Shown here one piece after another: positions 1 to 13,219 of a stretch of 64,000 bases of DNA. The stretch comes from Isoetes taiwanensis. Taxonomy: Eukaryota; Streptophyta; Lycopodiopsida; Isoetales; Isoetaceae. The position numbers and the translations under genes were made by a program. The notes under the pieces were generated by a model. That model ran no database searches and was not told where the DNA came from. It saw only the letters and a list, made by a program, of their open reading frames with translations. Location of the stretch: NCBI GenBank assembly GCA_021234155.1, contig JAJEKV010000047.1:10374081-10438080 (forward strand), read 5' to 3'. Numbering within the stretch: the first letter of the stretch is position 1; each line of letters starts with the position of its first letter.

Positions 1-230
1 CCTTTTGCAGGTTTTCTGGCTTGTTCAGCTGTGGCTAAGCTCTAAAAGTAACCAATCCTCTCCCGTTCATCTCACTTTTATGTTCTGCTGCATGAATCCA
101 AAAGCAACCTAATTCTCAAAGGCCCTCTAAATGTCACATAGTTGACCGCTAAAAGTGCTATACTTTGAGGTCGCATGCACATCAGCTTTTGCGTCAAGTA
201 TTGTGTCATAGCTACATAATGCAAAAATGA

Positions 231-520
231 CATAATGACTATATTTGCGGCAATTGTATGGCATGTTTATGTCGAGCTTATATCCATTCAATAGTTGTGT
301 CATATTTCTATCATATTAGTCCTCACACAATGACTACATTTGTGGAAATTGTATGGCATGTCAAGCTTAAATCCATGTTATTCACTAATTGCGTCATATT
401 TTCCATCATATTAGTCTCGACACAATGATTACATTTGTGGCAATTGCATGGCAAGTTTTTGTCGAGCTTACATCCAAGTTCTTCAATATTTCTGTCATAT
501 TTTCTATCATATTAGTCTCG
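231..520. repeat. 95-bp tandem repeat, about three copies
   Basis: The motif ACATTTGTGGCAATTG with small variants starts at 241, 336 and 431, giving a period of exactly 95 bp twice. Each unit also carries a shared TATCATATTAGTC stretch. The first copy begins diffusely before 241, and the last loses similarity after about 520. The sequence is AT-rich and I see no coding potential. It could be a remnant of a satellite or of the terminal region of a transposon. Confidence 0.75.
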
Positions 521-2176
521 GCTATGCAAGTAAATTTTTACACCATATTAACATCCTTATTTTGCATAGGTTGACATCCTTTGCATCATAAACATGTTTT
601 ATATATTTTTGTTATGCAATTTATAATATGCCTAATTTATTTTCACAACATGATTGTGACCTTTAGTTATATAGTTATAAGAAACTAGTTTTCTTTTTGT
701 GATATTTGACTGACAAAATTGTGTCAATTTTAAGTTATTTTTGTGACATCTACATGTCAATTTAATGAGCACATATGATACCATTGTCAAATTTGTGTCG
801 AAATCACAAGTCGTCTTTGTGGCAATTCTACCTTCGATTTTTGTCTCTTTTGTCTCTTAATCCATTGATGGTTTTTTTTTTTGGACAAATCTAAATCTTA
901 GATGCTTCTTCTGTATTCATGTATGCAAATTTGGTTCCGTTTAAGTCTATGGTTGTATTATGCATAATGAACGGCAGAAGAAAAAGTGAAAAAGAGGGTA
1001 ATTGAAAAATCGCATGTGAAAAAAAATTACTTGGGAATTCAAACTTGCACCAAGTCTTTAATATCCATTTGTGCATGCTTGCAATAATGAATATGGTTTT
1101 TACGTTTGGAATCAAAATTACTTGACAAAATAAAGGACATTACTTTGAATTCAAATACGTCCTCCAAAGCAGTTTGCAATGTACAAAAATGTGGCTTTCT
1201 CAAACAGTTATACGATATTTTCGAGCAAATAATAATTTGCCATATAGTTTCTCAATGGGCTATACAATGCTTTGGAGGACTTAGTGAACAATGGTGCTAC
1301 TGATTTTGCATATTACCAATAGAGGAAACTCTTACATTATTAACAACGATCTTATTGTTGCGTGGTAAGAGACAAATAGGTCAACTTATTAGAGACCTAA
1401 AAAGGCATTAAGAAGGCTTAAATAATTTCAAATAGACATTTTTGTCACGCCAACCTTGAAAAGCATTTTTTGGGTTCTAACACTTGGGACTTGTAATTGT
1501 GTTTCTTTATTGTTGTCAATGTGATGTTCTTAGTAGTAAATAATAAATTTCATGTTAATTGAATCCTTTACGAATAGAAGTTGTGTTAGAAGTTCCATAT
1601 TTTTACGTCTTTCAAGAAGGTAAAATTGCAAGTTCTATATGATTCTAAATGAATCCAAGAAATCTAAAGAATAGAATAGAATAGAATAGTACAAAATTAC
1701 TTTTGTTTCACCCTCTAGTGTAAGAGAGGAGCTAGAGATGGAGAGGCAATGATTTTTTTGTTTCTTTGTTGATGGCAAGGTTCATAAAATGAAAATAGGA
1801 GTCAATGTTGCACCCCCAAGGGAAAGATCCCTCCAAAAATACTCTTTTTACAATGACACACATGCATCAATCAAAACATCTAATAACAATTCATAATGGC
1901 AGACAAAAAATTCAATCGTAAAACTTTTCAGCCAAAAATTCTCGGACCATATAGAACGCAAAACTGATATTGCATGACCCTCGGTTTGCTCTCAAGCAAG
2001 CCATCTACATCGCTAATAAAGTTCAAAATCTCCCTCGCTCAAAGCAAGCTCTCAAGCATTTCATTTTACTTATTAAAACTTGCCATAAAACATACATATC
2101 ATCTTGTGAACAATGTGTCTACAAATAGAAAGTTTTCGAGATTGAGTGAAAGACTTGAGTATGGCACGCTTTGCGC
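521..2176. other. AT-rich intergenic stretch without recognisable gene
   Basis: Only short open frames of under 75 codons occur, with no recognisable motif. A short GAATA run lies near 1674-1690. Nothing else could be supported. Confidence 0.5.
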
Positions 2177-5100
2177 AACACGGCACCCATAAGTTCACAC
2201 AATGCACTATATGCCCCTATTCGTAATCCTCAACATCTTAAGCATCCCGACGAACAGTGAATGCACAACCCGCTATTGTATTTCTTTCTATACTTCTGCT
2301 TTGCCATCTCCTTCGGAATAGAATCTTAGATGCTCGTTACATTTTTATGCATGTGAAAGGCTTATGTATCACTTTTTGTGGCTTTTCCCATTGGTATCCA
2401 AGGCTCCAACTTGTGTCGATAAATAGTAGCCAAATAAGATAACTTTTGTCTCTTTAATTAGCAAATTGTAATGGGCTATTACATGAACTATTAAGCAGCC
2501 ATGTTAGATGTAAGAAGATCTTGAAACTTGAGGATTTAAATGTGACATGCTTTGTTTCAAAATCCGCAATGATTATGAATTGCGTAAACATGTTTAAAGT
2601 AGGGCCAAAGATAGTTCATGTCATGATCTTGTATTCCAAATGTAGTGCAAAAACTTTATTCCGACCATTCCATCCCTAGTAATTGATGCCCCAGCAAATT
2701 ATTTTAAGAAAATCAAATCATTACCTAGAGGGAACTATAAAATGACATCTCCTATGGTGGAAGGCATGTATCGATAAGAATCCTCTCGCACCACATTCAT
2801 ATACTATAACTCATCTATAAACGCAAAAAAATGCAACAATTAAGAGAAAACAATACACTTAAATATAGAAACTTCTTTGCGGGGATTATGGAGCACAAAT
2901 ACTACCGTAAGTTATGCATCGGAATCTCTTGCCTTCTTAGCGTAAATACTTGAGATGGTCCTTTAGCATACTCTCTACCTCCTTGCCTTACGTAAAAATG
3001 CAACCGAAAGAGAGGATACAAAATTCTTGGTGTTAGATCTCTCTATAACATAAAATACTTAGAGGACGGGCGGAAGATACTTATGCATGAACCTAATGCT
3101 TTAGAATATCACCTTGTAAATTCATTTGCAAAAATTGGAACCTTCAACATTCGTGATGCCGATCTTTGCCGACAACATATCTTTGCCGTGGATTAGAAAG
3201 ATAAAAGACATCGAGAACAGGATGAAATGAAATGTACAAAGTACCTCTAGAAACGAAATGCCCAACCTCCCTCTTTGCAAATCTGCTTGCATTGGAACCT
3301 CAAAATCTTTTTTACTTTGAATTTGCCAAAATGCAAAGCGAACCCATTGCTTGTTAAACATGCACTTTGGGTAGTAAACCTAAAGCACGGGTTTTTGGGG
3401 ATGCCATGTCCGCCGTGCACGAAATGCACAAAAGAACCTCAATTTTACAAAATATGCTCTACAACCCGCTTCGTAGTGCAATCATCAATTAACATTAAAT
3501 GTCATTCTGTTTTAGAAAATGAAGGGATAAACAATCTAGAATGTAGAGTCTTAGAGATAATAACGTGAAACCAATTAATCCAAAGAATGCGAGAGACAAC
3601 TTGTTTGTATGCAAAGGAAGAGTTTTTTGATGCGGGGAAAAGGAAGATGAACAAAACATACCAAACATCTTGCTCAAAACTTTGCTCTGACGAGGGGAAG
3701 ATCTGGCAGAACATTTGCAAGCGTGTTAGAATATAAACTTGAGTTTGGCAAGGCACGCAAATATTTGCTCTATGCGGCACATTTAGGTATACAAAAATAT
3801 CGATGCATGATGTTCTCTACTTAAGATAAAGAGACATTTGAAGTGGATGTTCCAGCAAGTATTACAATATTGGGCTCATCGTGATGCCCTTGGATCCGAA
3901 ACAAAATGTTGAGCTGCAATAATGCAATAATATGTATTGCCACACAAATAGACCGGTCCGTGATCCGCTTAACTCTATTCTTTGGAAAGGAAAAAGAACA
4001 TAGCATACTCAATTCCTCCCTCATTACGCTTACTCACGTTTCTAAACTTCGTAAGAAAAACCAACTGTTACCTTATCTCGCACCTAGTTGTTTGCTCCTT
4101 AACTCTCTGCGCTTTGAAAGAAAATGTCTTCCTTCCGTTTTGTGCCCCTCGTAAAACACACGGTTAAGAGAAGGCAAAGGCGAAAAACTTGAAAGAATCA
4201 ACCCTAAAGGAAAAAAAACTTACATGAAGCTCCGACCGCTATTTGAACACGAAAAGCTAACAATATGGGGAGGCATCGTTTGCTGCCATATCACTAAAAT
4301 TTCCATGTCATCCTCTTGCTTTATGCCAAACCAACCTCCTCGAAGAACAAAATTATAAAAATAAAAAATATATGGACATTCTCACCTTTGTTCTGGATGT
4401 TTTGCGGTCATGTAACCAACCGTAATGATGGTTTTGGAACCAAGAGAAAGTCAATAAGGTTTTGTACTTTTTGTTTGAAAATGTTGCAAGTCCCGCATCA
4501 TTATGGAGTAGCAAGGATTTGCCTTAAACAAACTTATATATACCTAGCGGACTCACGAAAGACCACATCTAAAATATCTACGGACCTACAAATGCGGACA
4601 TCATGTCCACATCATTAATCGAAATCAATGGTCACCACTAACCGGAGTCGTCGACCACAAAGGAAGCAAAAAATCGAAAAGTTTACCTTGCTTTGAAGGC
4701 GCTTCATGCAGCAAGAACATTGACATCTGGACACGGCAAGAATATATCTGAATACTTAGATCCACATTCGTCCACAATGCAATTCACAAAAGACTTAGGC
4801 CCAAAGTTACGGAACACACTCCAAAACCAAGAAATCAGTTCAACATAACCTAAAGCATAAAAACACGAAAAAAACAAAGCTTACGTTCTTTGCAAAATTA
4901 ACGCCGCTGGATGCCAATGTATGAATATGAAATGTGATAAAACTTCGATGAAGGCGGAGGACAACTACTGTAAAAGTGCAAACATTGTAAGCTCATTTTG
5001 CATGGCCTGATCTTGAGAGAGCTACAACTAATGATGCTTCCCAATGCTACATTTGAGCCAAAAGATCGAGACCCATTTGAACAAATCCAAAAGAGTTGCA

Positions 5101-5668
5101 CAGGCACATGTAAAATAGATCCGGACCTCAAGACCGAGACACTCAAAACGAAATCTACACGAAAATTGCTCGTTGCTCCTTGAATCCGGTAGCAAAATAT
5201 CTTTCGCCCAACTATGAGTCAAAATTGAGAAAAACACAGACATCCAAGTGACTCAACTATGGCGCAAATTGAGCAAAACTCAGACATCGCGTATTAGAGT
5301 TTGAAATGAAAAAAAACAAAAATAATAATCTGCTCTCCTTGCCTTGCTCTAAGCCCTTGCATTAAAGCTTCCTTTAAGCGATTCATTCCTAAACATCAAG
5401 AAATTGAAGATTGAGGACGATATACACGGCTTCCGATGCCAATCGGCGCTCTGAGGCAGGGTCGATGTAGGATCCCGGCGGTATCTATTTTCTCAAACTG
5501 GTATATGGCCGGAAGTCCTCAACGAAAAAACGGTCGGTGAAGAAAGAAATGAGTGAGAAAAAAACGATTAGCGGAAGAAAAAACGTTGTGTTGCTCAAAA
5601 ATATTTTCCGATTCCAAAATCACGCTTTTGGCCGGAAAAGGAAGTGTTACCGGCGGCCGGAAAAAGGG
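2177..5668. repeat. 3.5-kb tandem unit, copy 1
   Basis: This 3.49-kb block is repeated head to tail at 5669-9180. It begins at AACACGGCACCC (2177) and ends with the GC-rich CCGGCGGCCGGAAAAAGGGA stretch that abuts copy 2. The copies align along their full length. Many of their differences are 1-3 base changes or indels at CTG/CAG positions: 2270 CCCG against 5766 CCCTG, 2314 TTCGG against 5812 TTCTGG, and 2416 GTCGAT against 5915 GTCAGAT. No open frame above about 100 codons is present, and none resembles a known protein. Confidence 0.85.
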
Positions 5669-8600
5669 AACACGGCACCCATAAGTTCGCTGTCAATGCA
5701 CTATGTGCCCCTATTCTCAGAATCCTCAACATCTTAAGCATCCCGAATGAACAGTGAATGCACAACCCTGCTATTGTATTTCTTTCTATACTTCCTGCTT
5801 TGCCATCTCCTTCTGGAATAGAATCTTAGATGCTCGTACATTTTTTATGCATGTGAAAGGCTTATGTATCACTTTTGTGGCTTTTCCCATTGGTATCCAA
5901 GGCTCCAACTTGTGTCAGATAAATAGTAGCCAAATAAGATAACTTTTGTCTCTTTAATTAGCAAATTGTAATGGGCTATTACATGAACTATTAAGCAGTC
6001 ATGTTAGATGTAAGAAGATCTTGAAACTTCAGGGATTTAAATGTGACATGCTTTGTTTCAAAATCCATATGCTTATGAATTGCGTAAAACATGTTTAAAG
6101 TAGGGCCAAAAGATAGTTCATGTCATGATCTTGTATTCCAATGTAGTGCAAAAACTTTATTCCACCATTCCATCCCTAGTAATTGATGCCTGCGCAGCAA
6201 ATTATTTTAAGAAAATCAAATCATTACCTAGAGGGAACTATAAAAATGACATCTCCTATGGTCGGAAGGCATGTATCGATAAGAATCCCTCCGCACACCA
6301 CATTCATATACTATAACTCATCTATAACCGCAAAAAATGCAACAATTAAGAGAAAAACAATACACTTAAATATAGAAACTTCTTTGCGGGAATATGGAGC
6401 ACAAATACTACCCGAAGTTATGCATCGGAATCTCTTAGCCTTCTTAAAAACTTGAGATGGTCCTTTAGCATACTCTCTACCTCCTTGCCTTCAGTAAAAA
6501 TGCAACTGAAAGAGAGGATACAAAATTCTTGGTGTTAGATCTCTCTATAAACATAAAATACTTAGAGGACGAGTGAAGAAGATACTTATGCATGAACCTA
6601 ATCTTTGCTTAGAATATCACCTTGTAAATTCATTTGCAAAAATTGGAACCTTCAACATTCGTGATGTCATGTCTTTCGTGACAACATATCTTTAGTGGAT
6701 TAGAAAGATAAAAAGACATCGAGAAAACGGGATGAAATGAAATGTACAAAGTACCTCTAGAAACGAAATGCCCAACCTCCCTCTGCAAATCGCTTGCATT
6801 GGAACCTCAAAATCTTTTTTACTTTGAATTTGCCAAAATGCGGGGCCCGGCGATTGCTTGTTAAACATGCACTTTGGAGTAGTAAACCTAAAGCTTTGGG
6901 TTTTGGGGATGCCATGTCTGCTTTGCACGAAATGCACAAAAGAACCTCAATCATTACAAAATATGCTCTACAACCCGTTCTTGTAGTGCAATCATCAATT
7001 AACATTAAATGTCATTCCCGTTTTTAGAAAATGAAGGGATAAACAATCTAGAATGTAGAGTCTTAGAGATAACAACGTGAAACCAATTAATCCAAAATGC
7101 GAGAGACAACTTGTTTGTATGCAAAGGAAGAGTTTTGATGCGGGGGAAAAGGAAGATGAACAAAACATACCAAACATCTTGCTCAAAACTTTGCTCTGAC
7201 GAGGGAAGATCTGTACTGTAACATTTGCAAGCGAGTTAGAATATAAACTTGAGTTTGGCAAGGCACGCAAATATTTGCTCTATGCGTACATTTTTAGGTA
7301 TACAAAAATATCGATGCATGATGTTCTCTACTTAACGGATAAAGAGACATTTGAAGTGGATGTTCCAAAGAAAGTATTACAATATTGGGCTCATCGTGAT
7401 GCCCTTGGATCTGAAAGCAAAATGTTGAGCTGCAATAATGCAATAATATGTATTGCCACACAAATAGATCGGTCCGAGATCCGTTAACTCTATTGCTGGA
7501 AAGGAAAGAACATAGCATACTCACTCCTCCTCATTAAACTTACTACGTTTCTAAACTTGGAAGAAAAACCAAGCGGTTACCTTATCTCGAACCCTAGCTG
7601 TTTGCTCCTTAACTCTCTGCGGTTTTGAAAAGAAAATGTCTTCCTTACGTTTTGTGCTGTAAAACACCTGCGGTTAAGAGAAGGCAAAGGCGAAAAACTT
7701 GAAAGAATCAACCCTAAAAAGAAAAAAAAACTTACATGAAGCTCCGGCCGCTATTTGAACACGAAAGCTAACAATATGGGGGAGGCATCGTTTGCTGCCA
7801 TATCACTAAAATTTCCATGTCATCCTCTTGCTTTATGCCAAACCAACCTCCTCGAAGAACAAAATTATAAAAAATAAAATATATGGACATTCTCACCTTT
7901 GTTCTGGATGTTTTGCGGTCATGTAACCAACCGTAATGATGGTTTTGGAACCAAGAGAAAGTCAATAAGGTTTTGTACTTTTTTTGAAAATGTTGCAAGT
8001 CCCGCATCATTATGGAGTAGCAAGGATTTGCCTTAAACAAACTTATATATACCTAGCGGACTCACGAAAAGACCACATCTAAAATATCTACCCCGGACCT
8101 ACAACGGACATCATGTCCACATCATTAATCGAAATCAATGGCTGCCACAAACCCGGAAGTCGTCGACCACAAAGGAAGCAAAAAATCGAAAAGTTTACCT
8201 TGCTTTGAAGGCGGCTTACGTGCGGCAACATTGACATCCGGACACGGAAGAAGAATATATCTGAATACTTAGATCCACATTCGTCCCACAATGCAATTCA
8301 CAAAAGACTTAGGTCCAAAGTTACGGAACACACTCCAAACCAAGAAATCAGTTCAACATAACCTAAAGCATAAAAACACGTAAAAAACAAAGCTTACGTT
8401 GCTGCAAAATTAGCTGCTTTCGGTGGATGCCAATGTATGAATATGAAATGTGATAAAAACTCGATGAAGGCGGAGGACAACTACACCGTAAAAGTGCAAA
8501 CACGGGTAAGCTCGTTTTGCATGGCCCGATCTTGAGAGAGCTACAACTAATGATGCTTCCCCAATGCTACATTTGAGCCAAAAAAGATCGAGACCCATTT

Positions 8601-9180
8601 GAACAAATCAAAAAAAGAGTTGCAATGGCACATGTAAAAGCAGATCCGGACCTCAAGGCCGAGACACTCAAAACGAAATCTACACGAAAATTGCTCGTTG
8701 CTCCTTGAATCCGATAGCAAAATATCTTTGCGCCCAACTATGAGTCAAAATTGAGAAAAACACAGACATCCAAGCACTCAACTATGGCTAAATTGAGCAA
8801 AACACGTACATGCGTATTAGAGTTTGAGCAGAAAAAAACAAAAATAATAATCTGCTCTCACCTTTGCTCTAAGCCCTTGCATTAAGCTTCCTCTAAGCGA
8901 TTCATTCCTAAACATCAAGAAATTGAAGATTGAGGACGATATACGGCTTCCGATGCCACCGGGCGCTTCCCCGAGGCGGTCGATGTAGGATCCCGACGGT
9001 ATCTATTTTCTCAAAACCGGTATATGGCCTAAGTCCTCAACGAAAAACGGGTGAAGAAAGAAATGAGTGAGAAAAACGGTCGTGAAGAAAAAAACGTTGT
9101 GTTGCTCAAAAATATTTTCCGATTCCAAAATCACGCTTTTGGCCGGAAAAGGAAGTGTTACCGGCGGCCGGAAAAAGGGA
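5669..9180. repeat. 3.5-kb tandem unit, copy 2
   Basis: This is the second head-to-tail copy of the 2177-5668 unit, offset by 3492 bp at the start and 3511 bp at the end. It ends at the same CCGGCGGCCGG-type tail, after which the sequence becomes unrelated (GACACCCCACCCC). Because the only junction is a perfect head-to-tail join, unequal exchange or replication slippage is more likely than two insertions. Possible transcript structure on the minus strand is listed separately. Confidence 0.85.
6750..8995 (-). ncRNA. possible spliced minus-strand transcript inside the tandem unit
   Basis: Reading the minus strand from about 8995 downwards, donor-like sites occur at AAAG/GTGAG (about 8863), GTAAG (about 8393), GCAAG/GTAAA (about 8200), AAAG/GTGAG (about 7900) and ATGTAAG (about 7732). 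Acceptor-like pyrimidine-rich CAGs occur at about 7655 (TTTTACAG), 7409 (TTTCAG) and 7213 (GTTACAG). The intervening exon-like pieces are 40-150 bp, with short open frames that do not join into a protein I recognise. It may be a spliced non-coding RNA, a decayed split gene, or chance. Copy 1 carries the same sites, but some are altered, such as CCGAAAC at about 3897 in place of CTGAAAG. Confidence 0.22.
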
Positions 9181-11485
9181 GACACCCCACCCCAAAAACA
9201 TTTTAAGTAAGTAGATAAAAGATCAATATGCATTTAGAGTACTTTAACATAAAGAGGTTATTTGAGAAAATAAATCCAAAAGTTTAAGTTTCAATCACTT
9301 TCTATCGTGCATTTTTTTTATTCCAGATTATCGTCCTCAGTAGGAGGCGGACCTCTATCATTGGGCTCGTTGCGTTCTTCACCTTCACTAACCTACTCAA
9401 AAAAAAAAAAAGAGAACAAGAACTTGGTTTATTCTCAAATTGTGGTTATTTTGCCATGCAAAAAAGAACTAAAACTGAACAAGTAACACTACTTCAATCA
9501 TTGTTATCTTAATTGAATTCTAAATATCAACATGCCTTCAATCAATACGCACCATCACTGTCTTATTCAGATATAGCAATAGAACAAATTTAATGGGACA
9601 TTATTAATGCAGTAGAAAAAACTACAAACATTGTGGGCTGCTTACCACAGCCAACAACCAAGAGCCTGCATAGAAACAATTATCCAAGTGATCCACTATA
9701 ACGAATGGGACAGTTCTAGATTTATTCTACATCTCTGTTCAGCCCTTAAAGCTCTTTACACAATCTCGCATAACTAGAGAATTCAACAATATCTTACCCA
9801 TGTAGTTAGTCTATATATAGCTCCTTGACAACCCATCTTATTATTCATGACGTTAGCATTCTTGCATTCTGCTATAAAGGAACTGATGTACAACAAATGA
9901 TGTTGGCGCACACTATTACAATTCCTAAAAGCCAGCTCTTACCAGAACTCGGTGAAACAATTTTTGAAGCAATGTGTTGAGAATTATGGACGTACTTAGG
10001 ATACACAAATTAGGAGCATGAAAGGCATTGCATTTTGATCTCGAAACAGCAAAAAAGCAAGGCATGGATTTAAAAGATACAGAATCAAGGCCTATATATC
10101 TTCAAATGTGTTGTATGTTTCTCTGTTATTAAGGATTTTGATAAACTGGTATATGTTTCATAATCTGAGAGTATATTCTTTTGCAGATCCAGGAGAAATC
10201 CTTGTTTTCTTTCAGTGGTGTGAACTAAGCATTGCTGTTGCCTTGACAATTATCTTCACACGTCTCCCATAATGTGGAAACTGCACTCTCCTAACTTGTC
10301 ATATGGCTGGTGCCTTCTAATTTAAAGAACTGCAGGGTATTTGCGGACACTCCCCCCACCCTCGATTTTACTTTATTAATCTTCTAGCTTCCCATGAATC
10401 ATATCTTCATTCAACTGGCAATAGACGTAAATTATAGGATCAACATTCTATATCTCGACCACCATTATGAGAAACCTACGCTTATGAAGTGATATTCCTA
10501 TATTACGATTGACATTTATAAAATAGCGTACCTAGCACGTTAACATTTTATATGTCAAATCATCTTTGGCCACTTCTTACTCAACTATATGGTGCTATAT
10601 ATAGTATCATCCTAACCTGGATCGTTTACCTCTTTAGGAATTGGTGACTTTACCCACAACCAACATGGCATTGTGTTTGCCAAATGTTAAACGAATTATC
10701 ATAATTATTAAGTATACCTTTCTAGGTTGCTCAAATTCTAGTGATTCAAGGCATCACAGAATCTCTCGAGTATGGATCCGAACTAAGGATACAAGTCCAC
10801 TCATTCTTCAATCTTTCATCACTTCTAGTTGCTTACTTATGTACGATTGTGATCTTAAATAATACTTTGTCATCAACCTCTAGAGAAACTTTACCTACTT
10901 CAGCTTGCTATGCGTATGTCATACTATAGTTGTAGCATACTTTCCCGTAATGTATGTTTGCCAGCAATGTTCTACATGGAGCTACATTAACTACTAGATC
11001 ACTCAATCGATTACTTTCTCATAGGCCATGCTTACTTCAAAATACGTTGAAACATCAAGGTATTATTGTTCTACATAATGCACCTTGTTTCCCAAAGTTT
11101 CATAATTCAAACACTTAAATTAATCTCGCACTTTTATGTTATAAGAGTGTAGTTCAATTAACTCAATCCCACCTACTCCGATGCATCTAAAAGGTTGTTA
11201 TTATATCCCTACATGCCTTGCGACCATTAGCCTCATGCTCTTTAATGTTTTCAATCCTTATACTTCTCGCTACAAGATACGAATTGCGCATTGGAACATT
11301 CTCAAGAATTGCTATGTCGCATTCCCTCGTTCAACAATTCTCTCAGAATTATGAATTGCACATTACAAGTTATCTCCATTTTGATCACTTTGAAAATGAC
11401 AAACTTCTGTGTGACTTATAGGAGACTTTACCTTGTAGCATGTGATGTGTTACCCAAGACCAAGAGTAGCCTTGATCATTTTTAA
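9181..11485. other. gene-free stretch upstream of an LTR
   Basis: AT-rich sequence with no open frame above about 75 codons and no recognisable protein. Because it ends in a polypurine tract and LTR start (11486-11497), its right part should be internal 3' sequence of an LTR element. It does not resemble the equivalent part of the chromovirus at 47-49 kb. A short poly(A) run lies near 9398-9410. Confidence 0.4.
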
Positions 11486-11496
11486 GGTGGGGAGAA
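11486..11496 (+). promoter_or_regulatory. polypurine tract preceding LTR
   Basis: The sequence GGTGGGGAGAA lies directly before TGTGACGTTC, which matches the start of the LTR at 49241. The same arrangement (G-run, AGAA, then TGTGACGTTC) occurs at 49229-49241. In LTR elements this tract primes plus-strand DNA synthesis, so it marks the end of the internal region. Confidence 0.6.
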
Positions 11497-12352
11497 TGTG
11501 ACGTTCTACATATTTATACATTATATGTACAAATACATGACACATCACCAGGAGGATGTAATGGTGCATTGACCATTTATAAAATAAACCAGAAGGGCTA
11601 AAGTTAGCTATGCTAAATTAAAATTAATTAAATAAGCTAATTAATAACTAAAATACGCTAATTAATTACGTTAATTCGCGTCACTTGGTCCAAATAGATT
11701 TGACCCTCATGAACTTGCCAAATTTGGCCTAAAATTTGCCTCATTGGAGAAGAAGGAGGAGCCTATTCAACCAGAGGAGCATGGAGAACCTGAGAGAGAG
11801 TGGATCTAGCCAAGCTACTGGTTAGTGGGCTTAGTTACCTTGAGATTTTAGTTAAGGATTAACCCTTGTATGCTTAGGTGGATGATTAATCTTTTATTGA
11901 TGCTGTAATTGAGATTATAAATGGATTTTTATATTGTGGTAGTTCCTTTTCTACACCTCGTGTGCTCATGGGATAAGAGAGGGTAGAGACCTAAAGGCTA
12001 ATGGGAATAGGGTTGTTTCTAGCTAGAACCCCATAAATCTCAATAGATGCAGCCTGTGCATAAGCACCCACCTAGCTGTGGATGTTATGCCAATATTGAG
12101 CACTTTACAATGGCCATAATGGTGATATGGAAGTGGAGCCATGCTGAGCATGGTAGATGGGCTCCTATAGTGTGCTAGGCTTATAGTCAGTCACTGCATA
12201 TGGGCCGGATGTGAGTCTGACAACCCCTAGGTCGCAGATGTGGTCTCAAAAGGACGCCCTGGCTCGATAGGTGCGGTGAGTTGACCTATGGATTTTGGGG
12301 GGTAAGTTGGGTACGGATACGTGGGTGTCAGTGGTGCCACGATCCTCATAAG
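11497..12352 (+). mobile_element. partial LTR of a Ty3/gypsy element, same family as 49241-51080
   Basis: It starts TGTGACGTTC immediately after a polypurine tract. From about 11930 it follows the same order of motifs as the LTR at 49241-51080: 'gggtagagacctaaaggct', a 'gcataagcaccca' block, a 'gtgctaggcttat' block, a 'gtaagttgggtacg' block and a 'gccacgat' block. Similarity stops at about 12352, where LINE coding sequence begins. The distal half of the LTR is missing and does not reappear after the LINE at 27055, so the LTR was truncated rather than simply interrupted. Confidence 0.6.
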
Positions 12353-12364
12353 TGTCACAAAAGT

Positions 12365-13219
12365 GACATCCGTATGCTTTTGGACATGTTTGGCCTACAA
12401 TACATTGCAGCAGTTTCCACCTCAGGGACCTCTAAAGGTAGGTCCGCCATTGCATGGAAGATGAATGTTCATGTAACATTTACCCTTGTCGACCGTTGGG
12501 GTAGATGGGTTATCATCGAGTGGCGAGAGGGAGGGCAGGAATGGGGAATTGTGAATGTACGTGGCAGAGAGGAGCATTATGGGCATCTTTGAGGAACAAG
12601 GTCAGTGCTTTGGATGCTAGTGTGGCCTGGTTGTTGCTCGGAGATTTCAACATGGTAGAGACAATTCATGATAAGTCTAGGCTTAGGATAGTCGTCATGG
12701 GTATGGTCGAGGATCGGATGTGGGACAAGGTTTAGAGCGAGAATAGTGGTTAAGGTTGCTAGATTCCCTACATCTGGCAGAGTTGTCTGGAGACTGTACG
12801 TTCACGTGGTGCAATCACTGGACAGGGCAGGTCAGGCATATGCTCGACATGGCAGATGCTATGTGAATACCCTAGCTATAGACCTTGCACTCTATCTTAA
12901 GCAGCAGAATATGCTATCCACCACGGTCTCTGACCACACTCCGCAGTTAATTTCGCAGTGTCTCAGTACAGTCAAATCGACGAGAACAATATCCAAATTA
13001 AATAGTAGGTACTTGAAGGGCGCTGATTTTTCCTGGAAATTTTGGCAGATTTGGTTCTGCGCTTTTCGAGATAATTTTGGGATGTCAGGAATGATTAAGG
13101 CCCTGGCTACTGTCAAATCATTCGCAAAGTCTTGGGGAAGATGGAAGGCTCAGCAAGAGCGTGAGTCATTAGACGCATTATATCAAGAGCAAAAAAAATC
13201 TCAGACTTCGGCCTTCTGA
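12365..13219 (+). pseudogene. LINE ORF2, AP-like endonuclease part (broken)
   Basis: These frames translate into pieces of an exonuclease/endonuclease/phosphatase-fold domain that would nick target DNA for target-primed reverse transcription. Visible motifs are LLLGDFNMVE near 12638 (the GDFN block with a catalytic Asp) and SDHTPQL near 12934 (the SDH block with the terminal catalytic His). The protein is spread over at least two frames, switching near 12560 and again near 12740, so it cannot be made intact. It is collinear with, and clearly related to, the LINE endonuclease at 61303-62125, where the same blocks read VGDFNMVE and ISDHNPQL. Confidence 0.8.

Noticed and set aside
12281-12365. 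Upstream extension of the LINE endonuclease frame
   Set aside because: This part matches the LTR at 50441-50480, so it is LTR sequence read by chance in the same frame.
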